From Oxalobacter formigenes (lineage in GTDB: Bacteria; Pseudomonadota; Gammaproteobacteria; Burkholderiales; Burkholderiaceae_D): a DNA stretch of 64,000 nucleotides. Below, in pieces: positions 55,645-64,000 of the stretch. The notes under the pieces were generated by a model, which saw only the letters and a list, made by a program, of their open reading frames with translations, was not told the DNA's origin and did not search any database. Numbering within the stretch: position 1 is the first letter of the stretch; every line of letters begins with the position of its first letter. A program made the position numbers and the translations under genes. The stretch lies in the NCBI RefSeq assembly GCF_027158485.1, contig NZ_JAMKYJ010000001.1. One strand, 5' to 3'.

Positions 55645-57066
55645 ATGAATGCCGGAAAAGGACTGCAAACCTGTTTGTTGGCCATACTGGCCTCCTTGCT
55701 CATTGCCGGACCGGTACACGCCCTGACGCCCAATGATTTCGAAACACAGGAATACCGTAACAGCACGGGGCTTTGGGTCATCAACGCATCACAAGCCTAT
55801 GCCAAAGGATACACAGGCAAGGGAATCACTCTGGGCGTTCTCGATACAGGCGTGAACAGCGGACATTTCGAATTTCAGGGCAAGGATATCGTCTGGGTTC
55901 CCTGCAAGGGCTATATCTACGACTGGGTGACAAACGGCCACGGCAGCCATGTGGCAGGCATCATGGCCGCCAACCGGGACGGGGCCGACATCCCCGGGAA
56001 CATGCACGGGGTAGCCTTCGACGCCAACCTGATCGCCATGGGAACCTTTCTGGATGGCGTGCACGAATCCCCGATGGGAGAGCTGATCAAAGCGGTGCTC
56101 GCGCGGCCGGACGTCAAGATCGTCAACAACAGCTGGGGCGATTCCCTGTTTTTTCTGGATGCGCTCTTTACGGCCAAAAGCAACGAGGAAAAAACCAAGA
56201 CCCTGACCGAATTGCGGGACGTCATTTCGGGTTACAGGGCCGACTCCTTTCTGGAGAACCTGGCACAGCAGGACAAGCTGATGGTCTTCGCTGCCGGAAA
56301 CGCCGGTCACCGCGGGCCTTCGGCTCCGGCCTCGTTCCGCAGTTTTTTGCCGGATCTGGACAACTGGATCAGCGTCGTTGCGCTGGATTCCACCGGCGGC
56401 CGGATCTCCATGGCAAGCGATGGAAAAACCAAAGTACTGACCGATTCTGCCATACCGACCTATTCGGAACTGGCGATGGGCGCGGAAGAATACACGCTGG
56501 CTGCTCCGGGAACCTGGATCAATTCCGTGGACGCTACCGGCGGATACACGGAACTCATCGGAACCTCCATGGCGGCCCCATACGTTTCGGGAACCCTGGG
56601 GCTGGTCCAGCAGGCCTTTCCATGGATGAGCGCCCGGCAGATGGCCGACACGGTGCTTTCCACCGCCGACAGGAGTTTCAACGCCCCGAAAAGCATCATC
56701 TCGATTGGTGAAGACAGAGTGACCGATTCCGGTACGGGCAAACCGATCACGAAATTGGAGATACGTCTCCAGCTCGTGGATAAGGGGAACAACTACTGGG
56801 ACCGCAATCAGACGACGGTAGCCATCCCTTCGGCAGGCACTCCGGAAAGAACCCGCCTTGAAACCTACCTCCGGCAGTATTATCAGGAAAACGAGACACT
56901 GGTTTACGGGTATTACGGGATCAAGACTCCCGACGAGTTCATCGCCGCATTTTTCGCGACCGAAGATAATCCGTATGAGATCACCCTCTCCGACGGCACC
57001 CTCTATGGCACGCTTTACGGCTCCATCCAGAAGGTCCCCTTCGACCAGATTTCGGACAGGGGATAG
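55645..57066 (+). CDS. subtilisin-like autotransporter protease, N-terminal part (frameshifted)
   Basis: 473 codons from ATG 55645. A signal peptide ends near PVHA. The S8 protease domain has a complete triad: Asp 67 (VLDTGVNSGH), His 99 (NGHGSHVAG) and Ser 308 (GTSMAAPYVSG). The frame stops at QISDRG. One base shifted, the sequence reads SGQGIVDAGKAVDGL, the usual end of an S8 domain, and runs on into the passenger and barrel of the next frame. The whole would be a SphB1/AusI-like autotransporter of about 1114 aa that cleaves surface proteins. Confidence 0.85.
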   Translation: MNAGKGLQTCLLAILASLLIAGPVHALTPNDFETQEYRNSTGLWVINASQAYAKGYTGKGITLGVLDTGVNSGHFEFQGKDIVWVPCKGYIYDWVTNGHGSHVAGIMAANRDGADIPGNMHGVAFDANLIAMGTFLDGVHESPMGELIKAVLARPDVKIVNNSWGDSLFFLDALFTAKSNEEKTKTLTELRDVISGYRADSFLENLAQQDKLMVFAAGNAGHRGPSAPASFRSFLPDLDNWISVVALDSTGGRISMASDGKTKVLTDSAIPTYSELAMGAEEYTLAAPGTWINSVDATGGYTELIGTSMAAPYVSGTLGLVQQAFPWMSARQMADTVLSTADRSFNAPKSIISIGEDRVTDSGTGKPITKLEIRLQLVDKGNNYWDRNQTTVAIPSAGTPERTRLETYLRQYYQENETLVYGYYGIKTPDEFIAAFFATEDNPYEITLSDGTLYGTLYGSIQKVPFDQISDRG

Positions 57067-57083
57067 TCGATGCAGGCAAAGCC

Positions 57084-58988
57084 GTGGACGGCCTCTCGCA
57101 GCTCAATGCCAACCGCATGAGCCCTGCCGACCTGTCTTCCGAAAAAATCAAAGGCTATACCGGCAAAACGGAACTGCTCTATGGCGTGGATACGAAGGGT
57201 TACGTCTCGGCATGGAATAACGACATCTCGCAGGAACTCTGGCATGAAAACCGGCACGATTTCATCATGCCCGAGTTCCTTGAAAAATATCCCGATTATG
57301 TCGATACCATGAAAAACCAGACTTCCGTCGGGCTGTTGAAAAACGGCGAAGGCACCCTGTATCTGACCGGCACCAACAGCTATACGGGCTCCACAGTCAT
57401 CGAGGGAGGTACGCTGTCGATTTCCCGTCGACCCGATCTTTCCGGTGGACAACTCACCGCCAGTGACGTTTATGTATTGCCTGAAGGGACTCTTCAGGGA
57501 AACGGCACCATCAGCCAGAGCGTCTCCAACTGGGGTACCGTCAATCCCGGCAACAGCATCGGTACGCTGACGACCGGAAACTACACCCAGCATTCAACCG
57601 GTACGCTGATGATGGAATTCGATGCCGCCGGACATACCGACCGGCTGGTGGTGACCAATCAGGCACAAATCGACGGTTCACTGGCTCTGGTTCCACAAGC
57701 CGGTTACTACAGCGCGCCCGTTTCCTTTGCGTTTGCGGATCTCGTTTCTGCGGGAGCGCTGTCCGGTTCACTGCCCACATCATCCGTTGCACCGGAGCTC
57801 GGCCTCCACTCGCCGACCCTTTCCATGCACATCACCAACAGCGGCGGCTCCTATTCCATCACGCCCTACCGCACCGCTGACGCCTACAGCCGCCATGCTG
57901 TTGACAACAGTGGTGCCTCTCTGGGACGCGTGCTCGCTGCCAATGCCGCTGACGCCAGAGGGGACACCCAAAACCTTTTCGCTGCCCTGGATTTTTCATC
58001 TCCCGATGGCAGCACCGTCCGCGACAGCCTTCTTTCCCTGTCTCCACAAGCCTATGGCCAGTCGGCGCTGGCTTCCCTCTCGCTGGAACGCCAGCTTTCG
58101 CAAGCCGTCCTCTCCCGTTCCGTATCCAAAGGCACCGACAATAACGGCAACCGTGTTTTTGCCATGCCTCTCGGCGGCCATCTCGACGCCCATGACGGCA
58201 ATCAGGGATACCGCAGCAACTATACCGGCATGATCGCCGGGGCGGAAATGACGAACAAGGGGACGACAGCCGGGGTGCACGTGGCGGCACTCCACCAGTC
58301 CACCCGTTCGGGCGACGCAAAAATTGAGGGTGAAGGCCTCTGGGCCGGTGTTCACGGTACGGCCGCTCCTGCAACATGGAACGGCTGGCAGCTTTCCGGA
58401 CTGGCCCGGCTCGGCGTCTTCAAGGCAGACATGAACCGCAGCATTCACGCGGGATCGTACAATCGTTCTGCCGAATCGGACTGGACACAATTTTCCGGCA
58501 CAGCGGTGGCGCACGTGGGATACAAATTGCCTGTCGGCGACAAGCGGTTCACGCTTTTGCCTTTTGCCGGAGCCGATTACGCCTTGCTGCACCAGCCGTC
58601 CATTTCGGAAGACAAGGGAGAGGCCGCCCGCCTGAAAACGGATTCACAGACTTACCAGTCTCTCCGGGCGGTTTTCGGCCTCAAGGCCGAAACAGCAGAA
58701 CAGGATACGGCATCGGCAGGCTATACATGGCGCGGCAATGCCACGCTGGCCTATAACCGTGAATTGCTCAGCCATGCCGGGAACACCGAAGCCCGTTTCA
58801 TCGAAATGAATGGCGATTTCACGACCGACGTGCGCTTTGCCACCCGGTCTTCGGTCTCCACCTCGGCAGGCGTGTCGCTGACGTCATCCAAAGGCACCAC
58901 ACTCGATTTCCAGCTCACGTCCGAATTCGCTCCCGGACACGGCACGTCAGTCGGGGGCTTCGGACGGGTCAGCTGGCCGTTCCAGTGA
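57084..58988 (+). CDS. subtilisin-like autotransporter protease, passenger and barrel (frameshifted)
   Basis: 634 codons continue the protease gene in another frame. They hold a passenger-associated repeat (GEGTLYLTGTNSYTGSTVIE), a linker, and an autotransporter barrel from about residue 360, ending GTSVGGFGRVSWPFQ. The terminus is not a plain Phe. The frame is open upstream to about 57055, overlapping the end of the protease part, so a single-base lesion near 57050-57060 separates them. Without a signal peptide this part cannot be exported alone. Confidence 0.82.
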   Translation: MDGLSQLNANRMSPADLSSEKIKGYTGKTELLYGVDTKGYVSAWNNDISQELWHENRHDFIMPEFLEKYPDYVDTMKNQTSVGLLKNGEGTLYLTGTNSYTGSTVIEGGTLSISRRPDLSGGQLTASDVYVLPEGTLQGNGTISQSVSNWGTVNPGNSIGTLTTGNYTQHSTGTLMMEFDAAGHTDRLVVTNQAQIDGSLALVPQAGYYSAPVSFAFADLVSAGALSGSLPTSSVAPELGLHSPTLSMHITNSGGSYSITPYRTADAYSRHAVDNSGASLGRVLAANAADARGDTQNLFAALDFSSPDGSTVRDSLLSLSPQAYGQSALASLSLERQLSQAVLSRSVSKGTDNNGNRVFAMPLGGHLDAHDGNQGYRSNYTGMIAGAEMTNKGTTAGVHVAALHQSTRSGDAKIEGEGLWAGVHGTAAPATWNGWQLSGLARLGVFKADMNRSIHAGSYNRSAESDWTQFSGTAVAHVGYKLPVGDKRFTLLPFAGADYALLHQPSISEDKGEAARLKTDSQTYQSLRAVFGLKAETAEQDTASAGYTWRGNATLAYNRELLSHAGNTEARFIEMNGDFTTDVRFATRSSVSTSAGVSLTSSKGTTLDFQLTSEFAPGHGTSVGGFGRVSWPFQ

Positions 58989-59734
58989 TAACCGCTCCAT
59001 TCTTTTAAAACTCGCAAAAACCGGAGGCAACAACGGTCGTCCCACTGCCAGCAGTATAACGATGACAAGAAAACATAAACGACCTGATGAGCCAACCGGT
59101 CGTCTGAACGAAACCTCCTCACCTGAAAATCCCGCTTTGGATGTTTCCCTTCGGGATTGTTGTATACCTGGCGGGAACTCGCCAAAGAAACGGCAGGAAC
59201 CTGTTTCCTTTCCGAATCTGCGCCTTAACCCCGTCTATCCGTTTTCGGAACATAAAATTCAACATTAAAACCTCATCCTCCTGACAAGACAGAATCACCT
59301 GACGCAAATTATCCTGAACATTATATCTGACCTGTTTTCCGATAAAGACCGGCGATGGTGATCACCGGTTCAGGCGGAAAACGGTAGCCCGGCACGAAAT
59401 GTTCCGGGGCCTTTTTCATTTTGCAATCCCGAACATATTTACGATCGAAAACAGTATAAGTGTCTGCTTTTTTTAACGTATTTTCGTTGTCGAAAGACTA
59501 ATTTGTAAAACTATGTAACAGATTGAAAAATCCCGCTTGAATGCCTGAAATAAGTGGACATACAATGCTCCGTAACAAACGTTTCATAAACATACAGTTT
59601 AATGGACGGATTGAAAAACACCTGTCAGCTGTTTGCAGACCGGCCACCCTTTTACAGTGGAGATACATCGACCGCATAGAAGCTTTTCGTTTTACCGTTA
59701 CAAACTTCCTTTAAAAGTCACGTCTGGTGCAAAC
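58989..59734. other. intergenic region before the RND pump
   Basis: 746 bp without a credible gene; short frames here have no family features. The right part carries a candidate promoter (59537-59566). Confidence 0.5.
59537..59566 (+). promoter_or_regulatory. candidate sigma-70 promoter of the mdtA-like gene
   Basis: TTGAAT and TACAAT with an 18-bp spacer, about 170 bp before the adaptor start. Confidence 0.4.
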
Positions 59735-61027
59735 ATGCTTCGTCTTACACAAAAATCCCGCCGCCTTCTCATCATTGCCATAGCCGTTCTTGCCACCCTG
59801 CTCGTCATCTGGGGCATTTACTGGATCGTCGCCAAAAACCGGGGAGCGCCGCAACGTGGCGGAGTGGTTGCCGTCGGGGTTTCGACAGTCCGGCAAGGAG
59901 ACGCACCCTTGCAGCTCAATGCACTCGGCACCGTCAATTCGACCTATACCGCCGTCGTCAGGAGCCGCGTGGACGGCCAGCTGATGAAAATACACTTCAA
60001 GGAAGGCCAGATTGTGAAAGAAGGCCAGCTTCTGGCCGAACTCGACGCCCGTCCTTACAAGGCCGCCCTGTTGCAGGCCGAAGGCCAGCTGATGCGCGAT
60101 TCCGCCCTCCTTCAAAACGCCAAAATCGACTTGCAGCGCTACCGTCAGCTTCTGGAACAGAATTCGATTGCCAAACAGCAGGTCGATACGCAAGCCGCCC
60201 TCGTCAAACAGTATGAAGGCACCGTCCGGCTCGATCAGGGTGCGGTCGACAACGCGAAACTTCAACTCACCTACAGCCGCATCACCGCTCCGATTTCCGG
60301 CCGCGTCGGCCTGAGACAGGTCGATCTCGGCAATATCGTGCACGCCACCGATACCAACGGCATCGTCACCATCACGCAGGAACAGCCGATCAACGTCGTT
60401 TTCGCCGTACCTGAAATCGATCTTTCGCAAGTATTGAAAGCCCGTGCGACCAACCCGAACCTCACGGTCGAGGCATGGGACAGGGACAACAGGAACAAAT
60501 TGTCCGAAGGCACGATCCTCGCCATCGACAACCAGCTGAGCACCGATACCGGCACGATCAGCCTGAAATCGAAATTCGACAACAAACAGCATGAGCTTTT
60601 CCCGAACCAGTTCGTCAACGTGCGCCTGCATCTCGGCTCGCAAGCCAATGCCATCACGATCCCGACCGTTGCCGTCCAGCTGGGCAAGCTCGGCCATTAC
60701 GTCTATCGGGTCAACGAAGACCAGACCGTCTCGCTGACGAAAGTGAAAATAGGCGCCACATCCGGTGAAAACACCATTATCGAGGAAGGCCTCGAACCGG
60801 GACAGATCGTCGTGATAGACGGGCTGGACAAACTGCGCGACCGCTCGAAAATCAGGGTTGTCGACCGTAGCGCCGAAGCCGCCACACTCGAAGCAGGCAA
60901 AAAACCGGCTGAACAGAAACCCGAAACACCAGCAAAAACCGGTGAAAACGGTGAAGCCGGAAAAACAGCTGCCCCAGCCGCCACAAGAGGCGAGGCCGGA
61001 AACGGAACTGCCGCACCCCGGCAATAA
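59735..61027 (+). CDS. RND efflux periplasmic adaptor, MdtA-like
   Basis: The protein is 430 aa from ATG 59735. One N-terminal membrane anchor (LLIIAIAVLATLLVIWGIYW) is followed by the lipoyl half (VRSRVDGQLMKIHFKEGQIV), a coiled-coil hairpin, the second half (SRITAPISGRVGLRQVDLGN) and a beta-barrel. The C-terminal 60 residues are a Pro/Ala/Lys-rich tail. Adaptors of this type bridge an RND pump to an outer-membrane channel. The pump gene follows 21 bp later. No outer-membrane channel gene is inside the window. Confidence 0.9.
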   Translation: MLRLTQKSRRLLIIAIAVLATLLVIWGIYWIVAKNRGAPQRGGVVAVGVSTVRQGDAPLQLNALGTVNSTYTAVVRSRVDGQLMKIHFKEGQIVKEGQLLAELDARPYKAALLQAEGQLMRDSALLQNAKIDLQRYRQLLEQNSIAKQQVDTQAALVKQYEGTVRLDQGAVDNAKLQLTYSRITAPISGRVGLRQVDLGNIVHATDTNGIVTITQEQPINVVFAVPEIDLSQVLKARATNPNLTVEAWDRDNRNKLSEGTILAIDNQLSTDTGTISLKSKFDNKQHELFPNQFVNVRLHLGSQANAITIPTVAVQLGKLGHYVYRVNEDQTVSLTKVKIGATSGENTIIEEGLEPGQIVVIDGLDKLRDRSKIRVVDRSAEAATLEAGKKPAEQKPETPAKTGENGEAGKTAAPAATRGEAGNGTAAPRQ

Positions 61028-61048
61028 CACAGAAAGCCTGAGGCCGGC

Positions 61049-64000
61049 ATGAATCCTTCCCGCCCGTTTATTCTCCGTCCGGTCGCGACCATCCTTTTCA
61101 TGGTCGCGATCCTGCTCTCGGGGCTCGTCGCATGGCGTATGCTGCCGGTTGCGGCACTCCCTGAAGTCGATTACCCGACCATTCAGGTCGTCACCTATTA
61201 TCCCGGCGCGAGTCCGGAAGTCGTCACTTCGACGATTACCGCCCCGCTGGAACGGCAGTTCGGCCAGATGCCGGGGCTGGAACAGATGTCGTCTTCCAGT
61301 TCCAACGGCGTTTCCGTCGTCACGCTGCAATTTTCCCTTTCCCTGACGCTCGACGTGGCGGAACAGGAAGTGCAGGCAGCCATCAACGGAGCAACGAACC
61401 TGCTTCCGTCCGATTTGCCGAACCCGCCGATCTATAACAAGGTCAACCCGGCCGATACGCCGATCCTGACGATTGCCGTCACGTCTCCGACGCTGCCGAT
61501 GACGAAACTCGAAGACCTTGCCGATACGCGTCTGGCGCAAAAACTGTCGCAGGTGCCGGGCGTCGGCCTTGTCTCCATCAGCGGCGGACAGCGTCCTGCC
61601 GTACGCATACAGGCCAACTCGAAAGCACTCGCCGCCAAAGGCCTGACGCTGGAAAACGTCCGTACTGCTGTCGTCGGTGCCAACGTCAATCAGGCAAAAG
61701 GCAGCTTCGACGGCCCGTTGCAAGCCTCGACCATCGACGGCAACGACCAGTTGAAAACCGCAACCGAATTCGCCAATATCATCATCGCCTACCGCGACGG
61801 TGCGCCCGTGCGCCTGTCCGACGTGGCGACCGTTTTCGACGGTGCGGAAAACGCGCGCCTTGCCGCATGGGCAGGCAATACCCCCTCCGTCATCCTGACC
61901 GTCCAGCGTCAGCCGGGCGCCAATGTCATCTCCGTCGCCGACCGGATCAAGGAAATCCTGCCCGCCCTGCAAAACAGCCTGCCCGCCTCGGTCGATGTGA
62001 AAGTCCTGTCCGACAGGACGACGACTATTCGCGCCTCGGTGGAAGACGTCGAGTTCGAACTGGTGCTCGCCATCGCGCTGGTCGTCATGGTCGTGTTCGT
62101 CTTCCTGCGGAACATGACGGCGACGATCATTCCGGCGGTTGCCGTACCGCTTTCGCTCGTTGGCACCTTCGGTGTCATGTATATGCTCGGGTTCTCGATC
62201 AACAACCTGACCCTGATGGCCCTGACGATTGCCACCGGCTTCGTCGTCGATGACGCCATCGTCATGATCGAAAACATCGCCCGCTACATCGAAGAGGGCG
62301 ACGACCCGATGGAAGCCGCCCTGAAAGGCTCCAGGCAAATCGGCTTCACGATCATTTCCCTGACGGTATCCCTGATCGCCGTACTGATCCCGCTGCTCTT
62401 CATGGGCGACGTGATCGGGCGGCTTTTCCGGGAATTCGCCGTCACGCTCGCTGTCTCCATCCTGATTTCCGCCGTCATTTCGCTGACCCTGACGCCGATG
62501 ATGAGCGCGCGGCTGTTGAAACACGTTCCTGAAGAAAACCAGAACACATTCTTCAGGGCCAGCGGCCACTTCTTCGACCGGGTGATCGCCGAATACGCCA
62601 AATGGCTGAACTGGGTGCTCGACCGCCAGAAACTGACCCTGATGGTCGCCGTCGGCACCATCGTCGTCACGGCGCTCCTGTACATTGTCATCCCGAAAGG
62701 CTTTTTCCCGCTTCAGGATACGAGCGTGATCCAGGGTGTTTCCGAAGCGACGCAATCCATTTCGTTTGACGCGATGACCCGCCGGCAGGAACAGGTTGCC
62801 GACCGCATCCTGCAAGACCCTGCCGTCCTGTCCCTCTCATCCTTCATCGGCGTTGACGGCACGAATGCCGCCCCGAACAACGGCAAAATGTTGATCAACC
62901 TGAAACCGAAGAGCGAACGCGAAGACATCAATACCGTCATGAACCGCCTTCAGGATACCGTCGCCGACATTCCGGGCATGACGCTTTACCTGCAACCGGT
63001 TCAGGACATCAGTATCGACAGCCGTTCATCCCGCACACAATACCAGTTCACCCTGCAGGCCAACAGCCAGAAAGACCTGTCCGAATGGACGCCAAAGCTC
63101 GTCGAACAGTTAAGGCAAATCCCCGAGCTGACCGACGTCGCCAGCGACTTGCAGGAAAACGGCTTGCAGGCTTACGTCAACATCAACCGCGATACCGCTT
63201 CCCGGCTGGGCGTGACGACGGCGGACATCACGAACGCTCTTTATAACGCCTTCGGCCAGCGGCTCGTTTCGACCATTTACACCCAGACGAACCAGTACCG
63301 CGTCGTGCTCGAAGTCCAGCCGGACGACCGGCTCGACCCGTCCGCCATCCGGGGCATCTACGTCAGGACGTCCAGCGGTACCCCGGTTCCGCTGGATACG
63401 ATGGTCACGATCGAGCAGCGTCCGGCCATCCTCGCCATCAACCATCTGGGCCAGTTCCCGACGGCAACCGTTTCCTTCAACCTCGCCAAAGGCGCGTCGC
63501 TTTCCGAAGCGGTAGACGCCATCGCGGAAACGGAAATGGAAATGGGCATGCCTGCCAGTATCCAGACACAATTCCAGGGTGCGGCGATGGCTTTCCAGTC
63601 GTCCCTTTCCTCGACGCTCTGGCTGATCCTCGCCGCCATCGTCACGATGTACATCGTGCTCGGCATCCTGTATGAAAGCTATATCCACCCGATCACGATC
63701 CTGTCCACCCTGCCGTCCGCCGGTATCGGTGCGCTGCTGGCCCTGATGCTGTTCGGCAAGGATTTGTCCGTCATCGCCATCATCGGCATCATCCTTTTGA
63801 TCGGCATCGTCAAGAAAAACGCCATCATGATGATCGACTTCGCGCTGGTTGCCGAACGCGAGCAGGGCATGTCGCCCCGCGAAGCCATTTATCAGGCCTG
63901 TCTCTTGCGTTTCCGCCCGATCATGATGACGACGATGGCCGCCCTGCTGGGTGCCTTGCCGCTCATGTTTGCGATGGGTATCGGTTCCGAAATCCGCAAC
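61049..64000 (+). CDS. RND multidrug efflux permease, MdtB-like (3' end beyond window)
   Basis: 984 codons are open to the right edge. The start MNPSRPFILRPVATILFMVA is typical of the MdtB/MdtC branch of hydrophobe/amphiphile exporters. TM4 carries the proton-relay Asp pair in ATGFVVDDAIVMIENI, and GILYESYIHPITI and GIIGIVKKNAIMM-like segments (IGIILLIGIVKKNAIMMIDF) mark TM10-11. With the upstream adaptor it forms a tripartite drug pump driven by protons. An MdtC-like partner may follow outside the window. Confidence 0.92.
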   Translation, partial: MNPSRPFILRPVATILFMVAILLSGLVAWRMLPVAALPEVDYPTIQVVTYYPGASPEVVTSTITAPLERQFGQMPGLEQMSSSSSNGVSVVTLQFSLSLTLDVAEQEVQAAINGATNLLPSDLPNPPIYNKVNPADTPILTIAVTSPTLPMTKLEDLADTRLAQKLSQVPGVGLVSISGGQRPAVRIQANSKALAAKGLTLENVRTAVVGANVNQAKGSFDGPLQASTIDGNDQLKTATEFANIIIAYRDGAPVRLSDVATVFDGAENARLAAWAGNTPSVILTVQRQPGANVISVADRIKEILPALQNSLPASVDVKVLSDRTTTIRASVEDVEFELVLAIALVVMVVFVFLRNMTATIIPAVAVPLSLVGTFGVMYMLGFSINNLTLMALTIATGFVVDDAIVMIENIARYIEEGDDPMEAALKGSRQIGFTIISLTVSLIAVLIPLLFMGDVIGRLFREFAVTLAVSILISAVISLTLTPMMSARLLKHVPEENQNTFFRASGHFFDRVIAEYAKWLNWVLDRQKLTLMVAVGTIVVTALLYIVIPKGFFPLQDTSVIQGVSEATQSISFDAMTRRQEQVADRILQDPAVLSLSSFIGVDGTNAAPNNGKMLINLKPKSEREDINTVMNRLQDTVADIPGMTLYLQPVQDISIDSRSSRTQYQFTLQANSQKDLSEWTPKLVEQLRQIPELTDVASDLQENGLQAYVNINRDTASRLGVTTADITNALYNAFGQRLVSTIYTQTNQYRVVLEVQPDDRLDPSAIRGIYVRTSSGTPVPLDTMVTIEQRPAILAINHLGQFPTATVSFNLAKGASLSEAVDAIAETEMEMGMPASIQTQFQGAAMAFQSSLSSTLWLILAAIVTMYIVLGILYESYIHPITILSTLPSAGIGALLALMLFGKDLSVIAIIGIILLIGIVKKNAIMMIDFALVAEREQGMSPREAIYQACLLRFRPIMMTTMAALLGALPLMFAMGIGSEIRN

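Noticed and set aside
59343..59372. ACCGG...CCGGT dyad before the RND pump, considered as a terminator for the autotransporter
   Set aside because: Short imperfect stem, no T run, and more than 350 bp from the stop.
59711..62815. Very long minus-strand open frame (over 1000 codons) across the RND adaptor and pump genes
   Set aside because: The plus-strand frames show clear MdtA and MdtB motifs. The antisense product is a charged R/D/G-rich sequence with no domain, the usual shadow of GC-biased codon use.

Overview
The window looks like chromosomal DNA of an Oxalobacter-like betaproteobacterium (Burkholderiales, Oxalobacteraceae). The clues are an oxalate/formate-antiporter-family (OFA) carrier with both substrate-charge residues of OxlT, a Neisseria/Burkholderia-type trimeric porin, type V autotransporters, moderate GC, and an MdtAB-type RND pump. 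The genus call is inference. No rRNA or tRNA genes were seen.

Layout. 1-8 kb: the end of a YjjG-type HAD nucleotidase, a MATE exporter, a DinG/YoaA-type helicase, three tandem copies of a small lipoprotein family (the first broken), and an acyltransferase-3/SGNH O-acetyltransferase. 8-11.8 kb: a compact minus-strand operon of a Lys/Ala-rich anchored protein, ApbE, RnfC and RnfD, joined by ATGA overlaps, with no rnfA/B/G/E nearby. 11.9-16.5 kb: an AT-rich island with a 503-aa unknown protein, a Sel1-repeat lipoprotein, a displaced copy of the unknown protein's C-terminus, and a second Sel1 lipoprotein.

16.9-26.0 kb: a complete type I-F2 (I-Fv) CRISPR-Cas locus in the order cas1, cas2-3, cas7fv, cas5fv, cas6f. 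It lacks Cas8 and Cas11. The AT-rich leader carries an IHF consensus site. The array has 41 repeats, the last one decayed.

26-31 kb: an HxlR regulator divergent from a Cu+ P-type ATPase whose C-terminus is an in-frame copper chaperone with its own ribosome-binding site, then a cysteine hydrolase and a porin. 31-38 kb: the OFA transporter behind a sigma-54 promoter, a sigma-54 enhancer-binding regulator, and the dihydropyrimidine dehydrogenase pair PreT/PreA. 38-44 kb: an autotransporter broken by a frameshift, a relic of a second preA 3' end, and two tandem paralogues of unknown function. 44-47.6 kb: a HipBA toxin-antitoxin pair with palindromic operators, a DUF1622 membrane protein, a Rossmann-fold protein and a PNPOx-like flavoprotein. 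47.6-53.5 kb: a roughly 1950-aa DUF4011-helicase-nuclease-DUF3320 protein of the Hhe defence type. 54-64 kb: an RclA-like disulfide reductase, a subtilase autotransporter also split by one frameshift, and an MdtA/MdtB-like RND pump running off the right edge.

Themes: genome defence (I-F2, Hhe-like, HipBA), anion and electron traffic (OFA, partial Rnf), pyrimidine breakdown, copper and oxidant handling, and a surface repertoire in which both autotransporters carry single-base lesions.
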